In this document: positions 48,681 to 61,180 of the stretch, in pieces
Layout: the number at the start of each line of letters is the position of its first letter
Numbering within the stretch: the first letter of the stretch is position 1
From: Eucalyptus grandis
Lineage: Eukaryota > Streptophyta > Magnoliopsida > Myrtales > Myrtaceae
Reading direction: 5' to 3'
Length of the DNA stretch: 64,000 nucleotides
Assembly (NCBI RefSeq): GCF_016545825.1
Contig: NC_052613.1
Coordinates: 34,484,844-34,548,843 of the forward strand
Notes under the pieces: generated by a model
What the model was told of the DNA's origin: nothing
Database searches by the model: none
The model's input: only the letters and a program-made list of their open reading frames with translations
Made by a program: the position numbers and the translations under genes

Positions 48681-48894
48681 ATGCAAACATTGGTCCTTGG
48701 AAAGAAAAACTGATGAGATCCTTGTGAAAGATAAGAATTGAAAATGAGTCATGTGCATGGGTGTATGTATATGGCATGATGCATGATCGGCTTATGAAAA
48801 TAAATTGATGCTATTTGATATTGAAAATGTGATCATGAAAGCATGAATGGATCTCATGGTGATGTATGCTTGATAGCATGGATGATATGAATCA

Positions 48895-49046
48895 TGGATG
48901 TATGTGCACCTATGGCATGATGGTATGTGTGACATGATGATGGTAAGTGCATGGATGTATGTGCACCTATGGCATGATGGTATGTGTGACATGATGATGG
49001 TAAGTGCATAGATGTATGTGCACCTATGGCATGATGGTACATGTAT
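48895..49046. repeat. 57-bp tandem repeat in element 6
   Basis: TATGTGCACCTATGGCATGA recurs at 48901, 48958 and 49015, giving an exact period of 57 bp with almost identical first two units. This suggests recent expansion. Confidence 0.88.
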
Positions 49047-51215
49047 GATATGACGGTGATGATTACATGAGGATGTGTGTACATGTGGTATGATGACATA
49101 TGCATGGCTCCAAGGTAAATTATGCATGGATGCTTGAATGATATGTCTTATGCTATGATTGTTATGATCGTATTATGTGATGCATTGAGTGGTTTATTGG
49201 GTCCTTTACTTGCTGAGTGGCTGTACTCACCCCTTTTGGGGAATAACATTCAGACTAGATAAGATACCTCTGCTGCCACTGTCATCGGTAGATGGATCGA
49301 GTGATTGGATATGATCGCGAGGAGGAGGATAGCAAGGGAAAGAACTTTTGGACGCCGACACTGATCGATGGACTTTAAGTATACGACTGTTGGAGGAGAT
49401 GTCGGTCATCTTTTGAAGTATAGCCGAGTATAGAAGACTACGGCATTTTGATGTACCGATGAATGATGTCCATCTGGTTTAAGTAAATAAAAGTGTGCGG
49501 CTTTTACCAATAAATGTTTAGTTGGTGTGCATCGTTTTTTTTTATTATAGGGAAGGGAGTTGATGGATGTGCTTCTGCTATATGAATTGCGCAAGGGACC
49601 GATGAAATAGAAAAAAAAAATGTAAACCCCCAGGTTGTATGGACCCGCTGCAATTGAAATGGTATTAGAGTGACATGTTATAAGGGAAAGTGAAAGGTAA
49701 GCGAACTGTGGCGACTCTAACGGAGCAGGGGCCGTCAAGGGGTGCCACATGTAATTAACCACCTCATAGAGGTTGTGCTTGTTGGGCCGTAATCAACCGC
49801 CGAAGTATGACTGTGCTCGTTGAGCCGTAATTAACCACCTCATAGAGGTTGTGCCTGTTGGGCTGTAATCAACCGCCGAAGTATGGCTGTGCTCATTGAA
49901 CGGTAATTAACCGTCAAAATATGGCTGTGCGCATTGGGCCGTAATCTACCGCCTAACTTGGAATAGGCTGTACCCGTTGGGCCATAGTTTACTGCTGAAC
50001 CTTTAGTAGGCCATGCCTGTTGGGCCGTAATCAATAGTTGAAATGAGTAATTGAAATGACTGTGGGTTGATATTGATGACATGTGATCGACTAAGTCGAT
50101 TGATCGATGACTCGATCTGGCTTGATTAGCTGTTGTGATTTGTGAGTGTTTGAATTATACTAACTTGTAGGAAGGAACTGAGGCAAAGGTAAGACCTCTG
50201 ACCTGTGCTTGTGCTTAGGCTGCCCTTGAGGCGTATTTTCTTCATAGTCGGGGCTTAAGAGGTTGAACTTATTAAGACGTCGTCTCACCCCGTTGTGGGA
50301 TAACATTTTAAAGTTCCTAGTTGACAGCGGTGGAGGACTCGAAGCCCGGAGTTTAGGAGGTGAAGCTCGAAGAATCGGTGATCATGTCCGACTAGCTAGT
50401 CATAGGACAAGTTCCCTTTTTGGTTGAGTTAATATTTCGTAAACTTCTGTGTATAAAGCAGTGTGTTTATAAAAAGGTGTTTTGTGAAAAATTGGCCCTG
50501 CTTTTATATCCCATCTTGTTGTTGTCTGGGGATTATATATTTGCTTCCACATGTGCATATCAAAATGAATGGGTCGACGACATGTCCTGAGACGTCGCTA
50601 TTAATTGATCACAAAGGGATGGGCACGTGCTTGGAGGATTGAGATGTGACAAGCACACCGTGTCATAAGAAGAAGGAAGACCCCACACTACAGAAGTACG
50701 CCGTGTTATAAGAAGAAAGAGAGACTCCAGGCTACAAAAGCACACCGTGTCATAAGAAGAAAGAGAGACTCCGGACTACAGAAGCACGCCATGTCATAAG
50801 AAGAAGAAAAGACCTCGGGCTATAGAAGCACGCTGTGTCATAAGAAGAAAGAGAGACTTTAGGCTATAAAAGCACGCCGTGTCATAAGAAGAAAGAGAGA
50901 CTCCGGGCTACAGAAGCACGCTGTGTCATAAGAAGAAAAAAAGGACCCCGGGCTATAGAAGCACGCCGTGTCATGGGAAGAAATAGAGACTCCGGGCTAC
51001 ATAAGCACACCGTGTCATAAGAAGAAGGAGAAGGACTTCGGGCTACAGAAGCACACCGTGTCATAAGAAGAAGGAGAGGGACTCCGGGCTACAGAAGCAC
51101 GCCGTGTCATAAGAGAAAGAAAGACTTTGGGTTATGGAAGTACGCCGTGTCATGGGAAGAAAGAAAGACTCCAGGCTACAGAAGCATGCCGTGTCATAGG
51201 AAGAAAGAAAGATGA

Positions 51216-52441
51216 AGTCTTATCGTGTAACAACGGGTTTCAACCAGGCTGAAAATATATGGTTTGAGGAAAACTCATGAACCTTTGTAGATGACATGAT
51301 TTAAGGTTGACCATGAACCTTTGGAGATGATATGGTTTAAGGCTAATCATGAACCTTTGTGGTCTTTAGGGAAGCATCCGCCGATCCCTTGAAAACTGCA
51401 TGGCTTCATTGGGGAATCCTGTCAAACTCAACTTGAGCAAATGTCATTAGGGACGTCATCAAGAGATGTATTGGCAATATTGTATATGAATTGAGCAAGC
51501 TAATCAAGCTAAGTTTGATCGCCTTGAGAAACATGTAAATTAGCATCGTGTGGCGTAGAATTGTCATCTTGCTTGGGGATGTATCATTAATCACCAAATT
51601 CTCTGGAAGTGAAGTTCTTATTAGAATGATTACGACTCGTGAAAAAGGCTCATTAAGCATGCCAAATTAGAGCTTCTTAGTTAGAAAGGGTTTCTCACCT
51701 ACTCTCGATAAAATGGCTGCTTGATCCCATCCATTCATGTGGGAAGTAACTGATTGTTGAGGGTATCTCATATAACCTATATCAAATGCTTTCAGAAACA
51801 TTCGCGATGAGCACAATTTGATTGATCAAAAAGGTCTTTTGAAAGGATCGCAATATAGGTTTGGTCATGGGCTTACACAAAGGGATTATTGTTTTGAGGC
51901 CAATAAAGGAACATTTGTCACTATCTTCATCGGGTTTACAAGTTGGGAACTTGGAAGATAAGACAAGATAGAATTGCTTCTACTCCTTCAAGCAGTAGCT
52001 TCTTTGTGGCGTTCTCATTTTCATTCAATCCATCAGAATCAGAAGAGGGTTGTAATGTTGGATCGGGAGAGGCTTGAAAGGCTTAAAATTTTCAAGAGGG
52101 TTTTTAAGAGTCGGTGATTATCATGGCATCGTGACCAGGTCACTCAATCTTTTGAAATCATTTGACTTTTGAAACACAACACATCTCGAAAGTCCCTTGA
52201 CTAATCATTTTTGCATGGGAGCTTCTAATTTCCTTTGCACTTGCGATGATTTTTTTTTTTTTTTACGCAGGTACTTGGACTTTGATAATTTTTCTTTCAC
52301 ATAAGATGCAACCTTTTGGCTCTTTTTCTTGACGGGCATTGGCCTTACTTTTACCAGGTACATTGCTTTTTCATGCCCCCTAATTTGTCGAACTTTTTGT
52401 TCTTTGAACTTTTGGAGCTCTTATGATTTTCGAAATGCTTT
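51216..52441. other. LARD internal DNA, non-coding
   Basis: No coding region is supported. A short repeated phrase (CATGAACCTTTG(T/G)AGATGA) occurs three times near 51267-51360. Interpreted as the interior of the large non-coding element. Confidence 0.45.
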
Positions 52442-52446
52442 TCACG

Positions 52447-55400
52447 TGTCACGCCCTGAACCTCGAGCGCATGTGCATCCCTCGGTGGTCGATAGAATTT
52501 TGCAACGCTCCCAAGACTCGTCGCTGACCCTTGTCATTTTATTGCACATGCGGAAGTGAATTAACTAATCCCCTGAAAACAACATACATGGGATAGAAAA
52601 GCTGGACAACCGGTTTCAAGTCAAGTACGCTTTCATAAACACCACAAGCTTATACATAAGGTCTATCTCATAAAGGGCTACTGAGCCACCTATGCTCCTG
52701 ACCCTTCCGCTTCAAGCTTCGGGTTCTTCACACTGGGGACTTGAAAATGGTTATTCAATAACCAGTGAGATATAAATCTCAGTGAGTCGTCCCCTCAGTC
52801 CCCGATTAGAACACCAACTCAACTCGGGGTATCTCTCCAGAACCACCCCACAAGCAAGCAAGCAACTAACAATCAACAGTCGATTCGCATGCAATCTTAC
52901 CCGGCATGCCATACCCTGGACGTTATAACACAGCACAATACACGCAATGTACATGGCCATTAGATGATGCAGTTCATCAATCACATACTAGTCGCGTCAC
53001 AAGCGATCTCACCTATCCATTGCCACACCCTGCACGTTATCGATTCATGCGTGTGTACCATAATTAATGTCCTCAATTCACGCATGACTGGAATCAACAA
53101 TGCAATGTTTCGCATGCGTTCTTACACATTAGTGTTCCACATAGCACATATCAATCAATCATACGGGTCCCGATTATAAGGTAAAATCGATGTGACACGT
53201 TCCATTCCATGCCACATAATTTTAACCGATAATAAGGCCCAACCATCTCAACACTCATGCATTCCAATTGATCACTGCCATATAGGCTCGATTACCGCCA
53301 CACAGGCATGTTTCAATTGATCACTGCTACATGGGCTTGATTACCGCCATGCAGGCATGTTCCAATTGATCACCGCCACATAGGCTCGATTACCACCACA
53401 CAAGCACGTTCTACGCCACACAAGCACGATCTTATTACCGCCACATAGGCATGTTTATCGCCACACAGCCATGTTCTGATTGATCACCGTCTCATAGGCT
53501 CGATTACCGCCACACAGGCATGTTTCAATTGATCACCGCTACATGGGCTTGATTACCGCCACACAGGCATGTTCCAATTGATCACCACCACATAGGCTCG
53601 ATTACCACCACACAAGCATGTTCTATGCCACATAGGCGAATTCTACGCCACACAGGCACGATCTTATTACCGCCACATAGGCATGTTTATTGACACACAG
53701 GCATGTTCTGATTGATCACCGCCTCATAGGCTCGATTACCGCCACACAGGCATGTTTCAATTGATCACCGCTACATGGCTTGATTATCGCCACACAGGCA
53801 TGTTCCAATTGATCACCACCACATAGGCTCGATTACCACCACACAAGCACGTTCTACGCCACACAGGCACGATCTTATTACCGCCACATAGGCATGTTTA
53901 TCGCCACACAGGCATGTTCTGATTGATCACCGCCTCATAGGCTCGATTACCGCCACACTTGCATGTTTCAATTGATCACTGCTACATGGGCTTGATTACC
54001 GCCACACAGGCATGTTCCAATTGATCACCGCCACATAGGCTCGATTACCACCACACAAGCACGTTCTATGCCACATAAGCCAGTTCTACGCCACACAGGC
54101 ACGATCTTATTACCGCCATATAGGCATGTTTATCGCCACACAGGCATCTCACAAAGGAGCATCACCCACCTGACGCACAGCGGGGAATGGATTCAACTTA
54201 GTGATCACACCAACACACCATCACAATTCCCTTTTATCTTTGGGCACTTAGCCAATGCACACACACTTGCATTTACACTTTCAAATCATCATCTCCTCAA
54301 GGCGACCCATTTTGGTGTCCCTCGGACAAACCGTTTCCCCCTTTTCGTGAAAAACATACATTTCATACGGATGTTTATGCAATAACACTTCTAATCACTT
54401 CATAGAATCAACACACATGAATTTTAGACACTTTTCGCATTCTGGATGAACAGTGCACGTGAACAGTGCGCGTGAATAGTACTCGTGAACAGTAATTTGT
54501 GAATAGTGTCGCGTGAATAGTAAATTCCAGAATTTAATTCAGAAATCATTAAAACAATAATTAACTTAAGGAAATCAATCAATTAAACTAAACATGCTTA
54601 ATTAACCACATAAGCATCATTAAGCTAATAAAGTAAAATTAAGTTAAACTAATCTTAGCCATTAATCTATCCACCTATCTTAGGACTAATATAACTGAAT
54701 TAAATTACCTAAACTAGAATCAACACTAATTAAACTAACCCTAAGCAAGTTTAGGCTCTAATAAAAGGATTAGGAGCTAAACTCACCCGTTAAGCGGGTC
54801 AGAGACATCGACGCGGCGGCGATGACGGTGACTACGCACCGGGACCTCTACCACGACGATCCAAGGCAGTCCTAACCTCAACACAACAACCACGGCTCGG
54901 ACTCTCACTAAAAACATTGAAAAATCGCCTTGCCTGAGGAGAAACTAAGTTGGACGGCTTGGCTGGAGCTCCAACGAAGGGGGTGGCCGGAAACCGGCGG
55001 CACTCGAGGGTCTTGGGAGTCTTGTCGGAGGTTGGGATGGGCAAGGGAACGGGTGGAATGGAAGAAAATGGGTTGCAAAGTCGAAACAAGTGGAACCGGG
55101 CAGAACTAGGCGGTTCGGCGATCGGTGACTTTGTGCCACCGTATGGGATGGCCGGAGAATTGTTCTGGCGAGCGGCTGGGTGCTTCGGTATGGTCTAGAT
55201 GTCCTCGTCACGGTGGTGGGTGGAGCATTGGCTGGTTCTCATGGGAAGATAACTTTTAACTCAAGTTTTCGGAGAAAGGTTAGCTGGAGTAGAACAGTTC
55301 CCGGCGATCGGATTGTCGCTGGCTTTTGGCCGACCGACGGGTCAAATGGCAGCTCCGATTGGTGAATGACGAAGTCCAGGCGGACGATTTAGATGCCCTG

Positions 55401-56573
55401 AAGACAACGGTGGGTGGCACTTGAGCTGATTCGTCCGGGAAGCCAACAATCAACTCACATCTTTGGAAGAAAGTATGTTGGAACAGAAACAAGAAGAGAG
55501 GGAGAACGAAGGAGAGAGAGCTCATCGGTTGCGAGGCCGAATGGAGGAAAGAGAGAGTGAAGTGAGGGATGAAAGCACTCCTCATTAAGGTCATTAAATG
55601 GCTACTTCAATTCCTCATGCATGATGACATCATCTTCTCTCTCGTCTCTAGTCTTTTTCTCCCTACAACTAGGGGCAATTTGGTTATTTCACCTTGCACA
55701 ATTACCATTCTATCCTTGGGCTAAAATTGGTGGATGGGCCTAAGGATTAGGCTTGGCCATGAATAGGAATGGGCTTGGAAATTAATTAGGCTCAAATGGG
55801 CTTAAGGTTGGACCATGGGCTTGAAAGATGACTAGTGGATTTGGGCCCAATGGGCTCATTTGCTTGTCTTAGGCCCATTATGGTGGCTGTTCCACCTTGG
55901 GCCTAAGGCCCACACTAGCTTGGTTCGACCCACATCCTCATGGGCTCGCTTCCTCGGTACGAAAATCCCTTTTCCAATTGCTTGGCTTAAGTGGCGCTGT
56001 CGATTGTCGCTGTAGCTTCATCCAAAGTCCGTCCCAGACGTTTCCCATAATTCGAAGCCCATTCTTTAGTTTTCATGCCATGTCAATTTCGCCAAATGCC
56101 ATTCAGGTACAACTCAGACTGACGAACGGTTCTGAGGATTCCTGCATAATCGACTCATGTTAAACCACGTTCAAGACATCTGGATGCATGGACGTCCTTA
56201 ACTCCATGAAATTATGGAGGATAAATTCTTATTTCAAAGTACACGATTACTGAGGATCGACATAGAGTTGTTCACGGGTTCGATAACGGTAAATAAAATC
56301 ACCTGTCTTTCCATTATGTTTTGTCCGCGAATCGACTTCTAGTCGTCCTTAGAATTGGCCTGTTTATCTACATGATTGTCCTCACGCAAGTCTCACGGTC
56401 AAGTCGTTTTCCTAGGTCAAGTTCTTTAGTCGTACGAGTTCTGTCCTCATTAGCCTTTCTCCTCAAGGTTAGTATCTCAGAAGTGATCAATTCTGAGTGA
56501 GATCAACCAACAATGCATTGATGAAATTCACATTCATTCATCCCTCAGAAGACTCAAATTTCAGGATGTCACA
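52447..56573 (-). mobile_element. Large solo-LTR-like element 2 (minus)
   Basis: 4127 bp. On the minus strand it runs from TGTGACATCCTGAAATTTGA (56573) to TCAGGGCGTGACA (52447), with flanks TCACG (52442-52446) and TCACA (56574-56578). It is the closest relative of element 1 (37198-40601): same order of GC-rich stretch, candidate 5' splice site AACGGGTGAGT (near 54781-54791), AT-rich stretch, tandem array and CTGAGATTTATATCTCACTG module (near 52760-52785). It is longer mainly because of its 900-bp array. No protein domain is seen. Confidence 0.88.
53265..54160. repeat. Minisatellite private to element 2 with higher-order structure
   Basis: Short units (CCGCCACATAGGC, CCGCCACACAGGCATGTT, TTGATCACCGC) are arranged in a higher-order repeat. 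The marker GATCTTATTACCGCCACATA recurs at 53428, 53660, 53871 and 54103, giving spacings of 232, 211 and 232 bp. The short period lacks one unit of about 21 bp. Confidence 0.88.
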
Positions 56574-56578
56574 TCACA

Positions 56579-59500
56579 TTTTCTCGTAACTGTCAATTGT
56601 ATTTGGTCAATTATTATGCGTTGCCCTAGTAAAGGGAGATGATCATTGCTTGGGATTCAGAAATGAATAATTAGGCCTAAATTGGTTAAAGCAACGGGTA
56701 TTAGTGTTTGGGTAGAGAAGGAAATGCTCTTCTTCACCTTGGGATAAGTTAAGCTCTGATGAGAATTCCTATGAAGCTATCACTAGAAGGTTGATGCAAG
56801 TGAAAGTGAAAGAATTTTTCTCAATCTTTCACTCTACAACACGATCGTAACCTCCTATGCTGCCCCAATGTAGAGTCGTTCTCGGCAAGGGTACTCTGAA
56901 GGATCATCTTTATTCGGCCCAAAGGGGTAGCAAGAGATTAGTGCAATGCTTGGGATTGATGAAGTAAATGCCTTTATCATTTTGATCTTTGCGCTCAATG
57001 CGAATGAATCATTCATCTTAAGAGAAGGTCGCTTTTCACTCAACTCTCAAAAGTGTTTGAAGGACGTGTTTGGAAGTGACTTACCTTTCTTCATCCTAAG
57101 CACTTCTTGTTTGGCATGGTTAACATTTCACCTTTCATTTGAGTAGATCAATCTCCATAGGGAAATTTGATTCAAAATGAATAACCCACAAAACGAGAAA
57201 ACAATTTTGAGATAAAAATGATCAAAAAGTTTGTAGAAAGTTTTTTTTTCCTCAATTGTTCATTTTTTGTACTTGTCTCTAGGAAAGCACCAAAGGTTTT
57301 TTTTTTTTTTTTCGTAATGGAAATTCTCCATTTTTTTTTTCATTTAATTTTGAGAAGAAGTGTACTTACCTGCGGCATGGTGACTCAGTAACCCTGTAAA
57401 GAATGTGAACAAAAATGTTAGTGCAAAAATCTTTAGGGATTGAAATGTTGGAAACAATACATTATTACTCTTCACTCGCTTTTATCCTTAGGGTGCTGAC
57501 ATTTCTTGGATTTACCCTCATGGATATTTGGTAACTTGACATTATCCTTCACTTGCATTTACCTTTTAAGTGTTTGATGTTTTCCTATCAAAGGTAAAAA
57601 GAATCATGTCAGAGACGCTATCAAAATGAGCAATTGGAATCAACAAAATTTACCCTTCACGTGTTTTCGTTCTTCAGGTATAAACTTTGCCTAAAGTGGC
57701 TAGGATTGATTGAAAGATGGCAACGTGGCCCTGATTTTATCCATGAAAAGCACATCTTTATTGTATATAACAATTTAAAAAGTTCAATTCCTGTTTTTTC
57801 AAATGTTCTTTTCAAAGAGACGTTTAATTGACAAGGAGCTTGAAAAATTTAAATATGGATCATTAGATGTGTTTTTCAATATCTTGCTTTGAAAGGAGAG
57901 GGATGGCTTCTTGCTTCCACATTTGAGGATACTATTCTTTAGATGCTTTGCCCATTTATTGCCTGCAAAGAAAAGATTAGACATGTTATTACCTCGCTCG
58001 ATTGGGAATCATTTAAGAAATATACACATCCCTTTATGCCAAAATGGACAGTCGGGTCTTAGCATGATTTCCTGACAGAATGTGCTGCTTCTACAGTCAA
58101 GGTGCAATATTTTCCCCCATTTATCACCCTATGAGAAGAGGAGATGAAACGGGTTATTTCCATACTTAATTAGGTTCAATTGAGGAACGATACATCCTTT
58201 CTTGATGAATTTGACAATGTTGTCCCAACACACTTCATTGGTGGGGGAAGGAGAGATTTATTCTAAATCAAATGTTGCTCTCTCATTTTTTATTTGACAA
58301 ATCTTGTTCTGTTCAAGTCTGTCCTGTACTAAAGAAAAGGATGTCATGTTTTATGCTAAAGAGAATCAAGTTTAGGAACGAAATACATCTTTTTCCAAAT
58401 TCGGGCAATCAACATCCCAAGGTATCTCTTATGGAGGAAAGGATAATATTGCCCCTCTGTTTAATTTGAATCTTTCTTTATTTAAGATGAACATGACCTA
58501 ATAATGCTCCATCGCGTTTGTTGGAACGTTACAAAACTTGGTACACTTGATGTCTCCATGACAATGAAAAGAAAGTCATGTTAGAAACTGCATCAAAAAT
58601 GGATAATTGGAATCGATACAATTTACTCTTCCTTCGAATTCGCCTTTTTGGATGCTTGGCAACTCCCTTTATTTGTCTCATCATGCAAAGTGAACGAAAT
58701 CGATGGGCTATTTTGGCACCTAAGGCATCTCCAAATAAAGAAACTTCCCAGAACGGAATTCAACTTTGTTCCACCTCTATTGGAAGATTGGCGCCGACGA
58801 AACCTCGACGCATGCTTGCTCCTCTAGTTCCATGAGCCTACACTTCTATCGTTTAGAAGGGACAGATACTAATCTCAAATAAACTCCTCATCCTACTTGA
58901 GAAAGCGACCATGTGAAGAGAGGTCCTTAAGCAAAGCTTTCTTGAAATTCATTTTCAAAACATTTTGAAGGTAGAGGTAAAGGTTCACTTGAAACACTTC
59001 TGAATTTGTTTTTAAAAGGATGATTTTCATGAAACTGAATTCTATCATTAAAAAATGTGAGTCGCATGATTTACAGAAGCATCAATTGGATTCGCAATCA
59101 AAACCGAAAATGGAAAATATGATTCCTAACAAGAATAAGAACAATGATAAAATACAAGAAACTCTTGTATATATAAAAGTAAAAATCAACTCTTGTCCTA
59201 GCTCTAGAATTCACTTCTCTAGGTGGTCAAACACGAGAATGTCAAGGAGCATCACACATAACCTACAAAAAGACGACAATGTCAATATGTGAATGAGAAA
59301 ATGATCTCTCAATGAGGTCGCTTCTTACAACAAAATCAAGGCAACGGTACATACCCCCATAATCCTTATTACGGGGTCCTAGTATTTCGCAAAGATTTTA
59401 TCATAAGAGAATACATCATTAAAAAAAAAAAAAAAAACGATCCGCAACCATCATCGAATGTCCACTCTTATTCTAAAAGTGGCATTGATTTTTTTTAAAG

Positions 59501-60499
59501 ATTCATTTATGAAGTGACTTTTGTTTTGAGAAATCTATATACAAAATATTATCTGAATTTCAATCCCATAATGTGATAAAGAAAGAATTTGATCGAAAGT
59601 ATGATCTTAATTTTTTTTGTGCCCCAAAATATAATCTTGACTTGAAAGAATTTCTAAACAAAAAGTGGTTTTGAGCCCATGATTGAAAATTTAGATAGAG
59701 TCATATGTTCAGTAAGGTTAGATCAAAGTGTTTAGAACTTGCATTCAATGTTCACTTATCAAGTGATTGCCAATTTTTTCAATTATAAGCCTACATAATT
59801 GAGGACATTTGATTGGTCTCCGTAAATTTCTAAATAAAAATTCCAATAAAAAAAACAAATAAAAAGAAGAATGATACTTACAATGGGGGCGACCTTTCTC
59901 TCTTTTTTTTTTTTATAAATTACATAGAAATGCACATGGGATGTGGTTCGATTTCTACTCTATAGGCTTAAAATGGAGCCATAGGATCACTGGACCGAAC
60001 CAACAAGATCGCGGCTAGGTCGTGTTACCCATGACTCCGGCTTCGTCAAAGAGCCGACCCGTATTGCATGGTTGCAGACTAGGGTGGGGGACCTTTGACA
60101 TCAGGAAGGAAATTTCGGAATTGAGATGGGCGACTCATACTGCATGGTTGTAGTTGGAACGGTATGCACCTCAATACCATCCTAAGCGATCCTATGCAGC
60201 CCAGGTTCGGCTACAGGTAGTGTGTCATAGTGTAGTGCAATGTAAGGAATACATGCATGACAGTTTATAAGCAAGCAACACTTCATTATTTCAAAGCATA
60301 AACATTCATTCCCAACTCCATACTTGCAAGACAATGGGTTAACAATCACTCCTCCTCTTATAACTCCCAACTGCAAAGACATTTAACACTTGGGTTAGGG
60401 ACGTACCTAATATCCTCACTGCCAAAAAGAAATATTTTTTTTTAACAAGATAAATTCTGGCGTAAGTTCTCTAAGGTCTAAAATCGGTCCCTAGCGGAG
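56579..60499. other. LARD internal DNA, non-coding
   Basis: About 3.9 kb without a supported gene. It contains poly(T) runs (57241, 57301) and a poly(A) run (59420), and its short ORFs lack domains. A phrase with GCATGGTTG(C/T)AG recurs near 60066 and 60140. No gag or pol motifs were found on either strand. Confidence 0.5.
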
Positions 60500-60713
60500 T
60501 TGCCAAGCTGTCGCGACCTATCCTCGGGGGAAGGGAACGAGTTTAGGGGTATTGCCTAAAGGATGGACCTAAGGCCCATGATCAGGCGCGGAGTCTCCCA
60601 AGTCCACACCTTGCGTGACATTGGGGTATTTTTAAGAATTTTGCAATAAGGAGTCGCCACTAGCCTATTGGGGTCGGCTAGAAATCAAGTGAGGCATGGG
60701 AGTATACCTCACT

Positions 60714-61111
60714 TGTGACGACCCAGACCCGAGGCAGTACGCAGGGATGGACTAAGATCGCCTTGGCAATATGCGGGTGAGGCTAAGGGCATGTCTCCTG
60801 TCCCACATCGCTTAGGGGAAGTTTTGGGCTAGCTTATAAGGCTTGGGTCTCTCTAACTGTACATACGTGTTCTCAACCTGTGGGCAGAGGAAACAAACCT
60901 AAAGGAAGGTTACGCAGATTTGATGAGGGTGTATGTACCTAGAGAGGACAATATATTGGCTTGGGAGAGGGATAGCGGTGCGTTCGTGCCTCTGCCTTTG
61001 CAATACGCGTTTTCTTGGGGGTAGTATAGGCTGCCCTGAGAAGAACAAAACTGTGAGGACTTAGGGTCCAAAGTGGACAATATGGGTATAGTGGAGACCC
61101 GAGTCCTTACA
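60714..61111 (+). repeat. 5' LTR of the TRIM
   Basis: 398 bp. It contains CCCACATCGCTTAGGGG and GCTTATAAGG, a likely TATA-like promoter (near 60834). It differs from the 3' LTR at many sites by eye, so the insertion is not very recent. Confidence 0.9.
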
Positions 61112-61113
61112 GG

Positions 61114-61125
61114 TGGTATCAGAGC
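61114..61125 (+). promoter_or_regulatory. Primer binding site of the TRIM (Met tRNA)
   Basis: TGGTATCAGAGC lies two bases after the 5' LTR. The same site is used by the copia element at 30479-30490. Confidence 0.9.
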
Positions 61126-61180
61126 TGACTCCCGCAGCATGTGGGGCCACAGCGAGGGTGATGTGCCTTAAGGGGGAGAA

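Larger units (their letters stand above)
46109..49749 (+). mobile_element. Large solo-LTR-like element 6 (plus), nested in element 4
   Basis: 3641 bp, from TGTGGCATCCGGGAATTTC to AAGGGGTGCCACA. The ends form a short inverted repeat (TGTGGCAYCC). Flanks CGTAA (46104-46108) and TGTAA (49750-49754) are a near-perfect 5-bp duplication within element 4's array. A GA-rich stretch lies at 46725-46830. The conserved CTGAGTGG...CTCACCCC module lies near 49213-49235. Two private arrays are listed separately. No ORF shows a known domain. Confidence 0.82.
46060..50040. repeat. Minisatellite private to element 4, about 45-bp unit, interrupted
   Basis: Units of the form TAATTAACCACCTCATAGAG...GTGCCTGTTGGGCCG occur at 46060-46108 and 49750-50040, interrupted by element 6. 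About seven units remain. Confidence 0.8.
43839..50651 (+). mobile_element. Large solo-LTR-like element 4 (plus), interrupted
   Basis: From TGTGACATCCTGGATTTT to GAGATGTGACA, with flanks AGCAT (43834-43838) and AGCAC (50652-50656), a one-mismatch duplication within the LARD minisatellite. The element carries element 6 (46109-49749) in its own tandem array. Without that it is about 3.17 kb. The start appears twice (TGACATCCTGGA and, after a poly(T) run, TGACATCCTAGA near 43882). It shares its first 500 bp with element 3. No coding region is supported. Confidence 0.82.
43738..51215. repeat. Minisatellite of the LARD interior, about 45-bp unit, interrupted
   Basis: Units of the form GCACGCCGTGTCATAAGAAG...AGAGACTCCGGGCTACA run over 43738-43838 and resume over 50652-51215. 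The gap is filled exactly by element 4. A dozen or more units remain, with moderate divergence. Confidence 0.85.

Noticed and set aside
48792..49127. His/Ser/Tyr-rich minus-strand ORF with internal repeats
   Set aside because: It is produced by the 57-bp tandem repeat, which is divisible by three. There is no start context and no conservation.
43738..51215. Regular repeats that could suggest a CRISPR-like array
   Set aside because: The units are contiguous tandem copies without unique spacers, in a plant nuclear context, and the gap is a transposon insertion.
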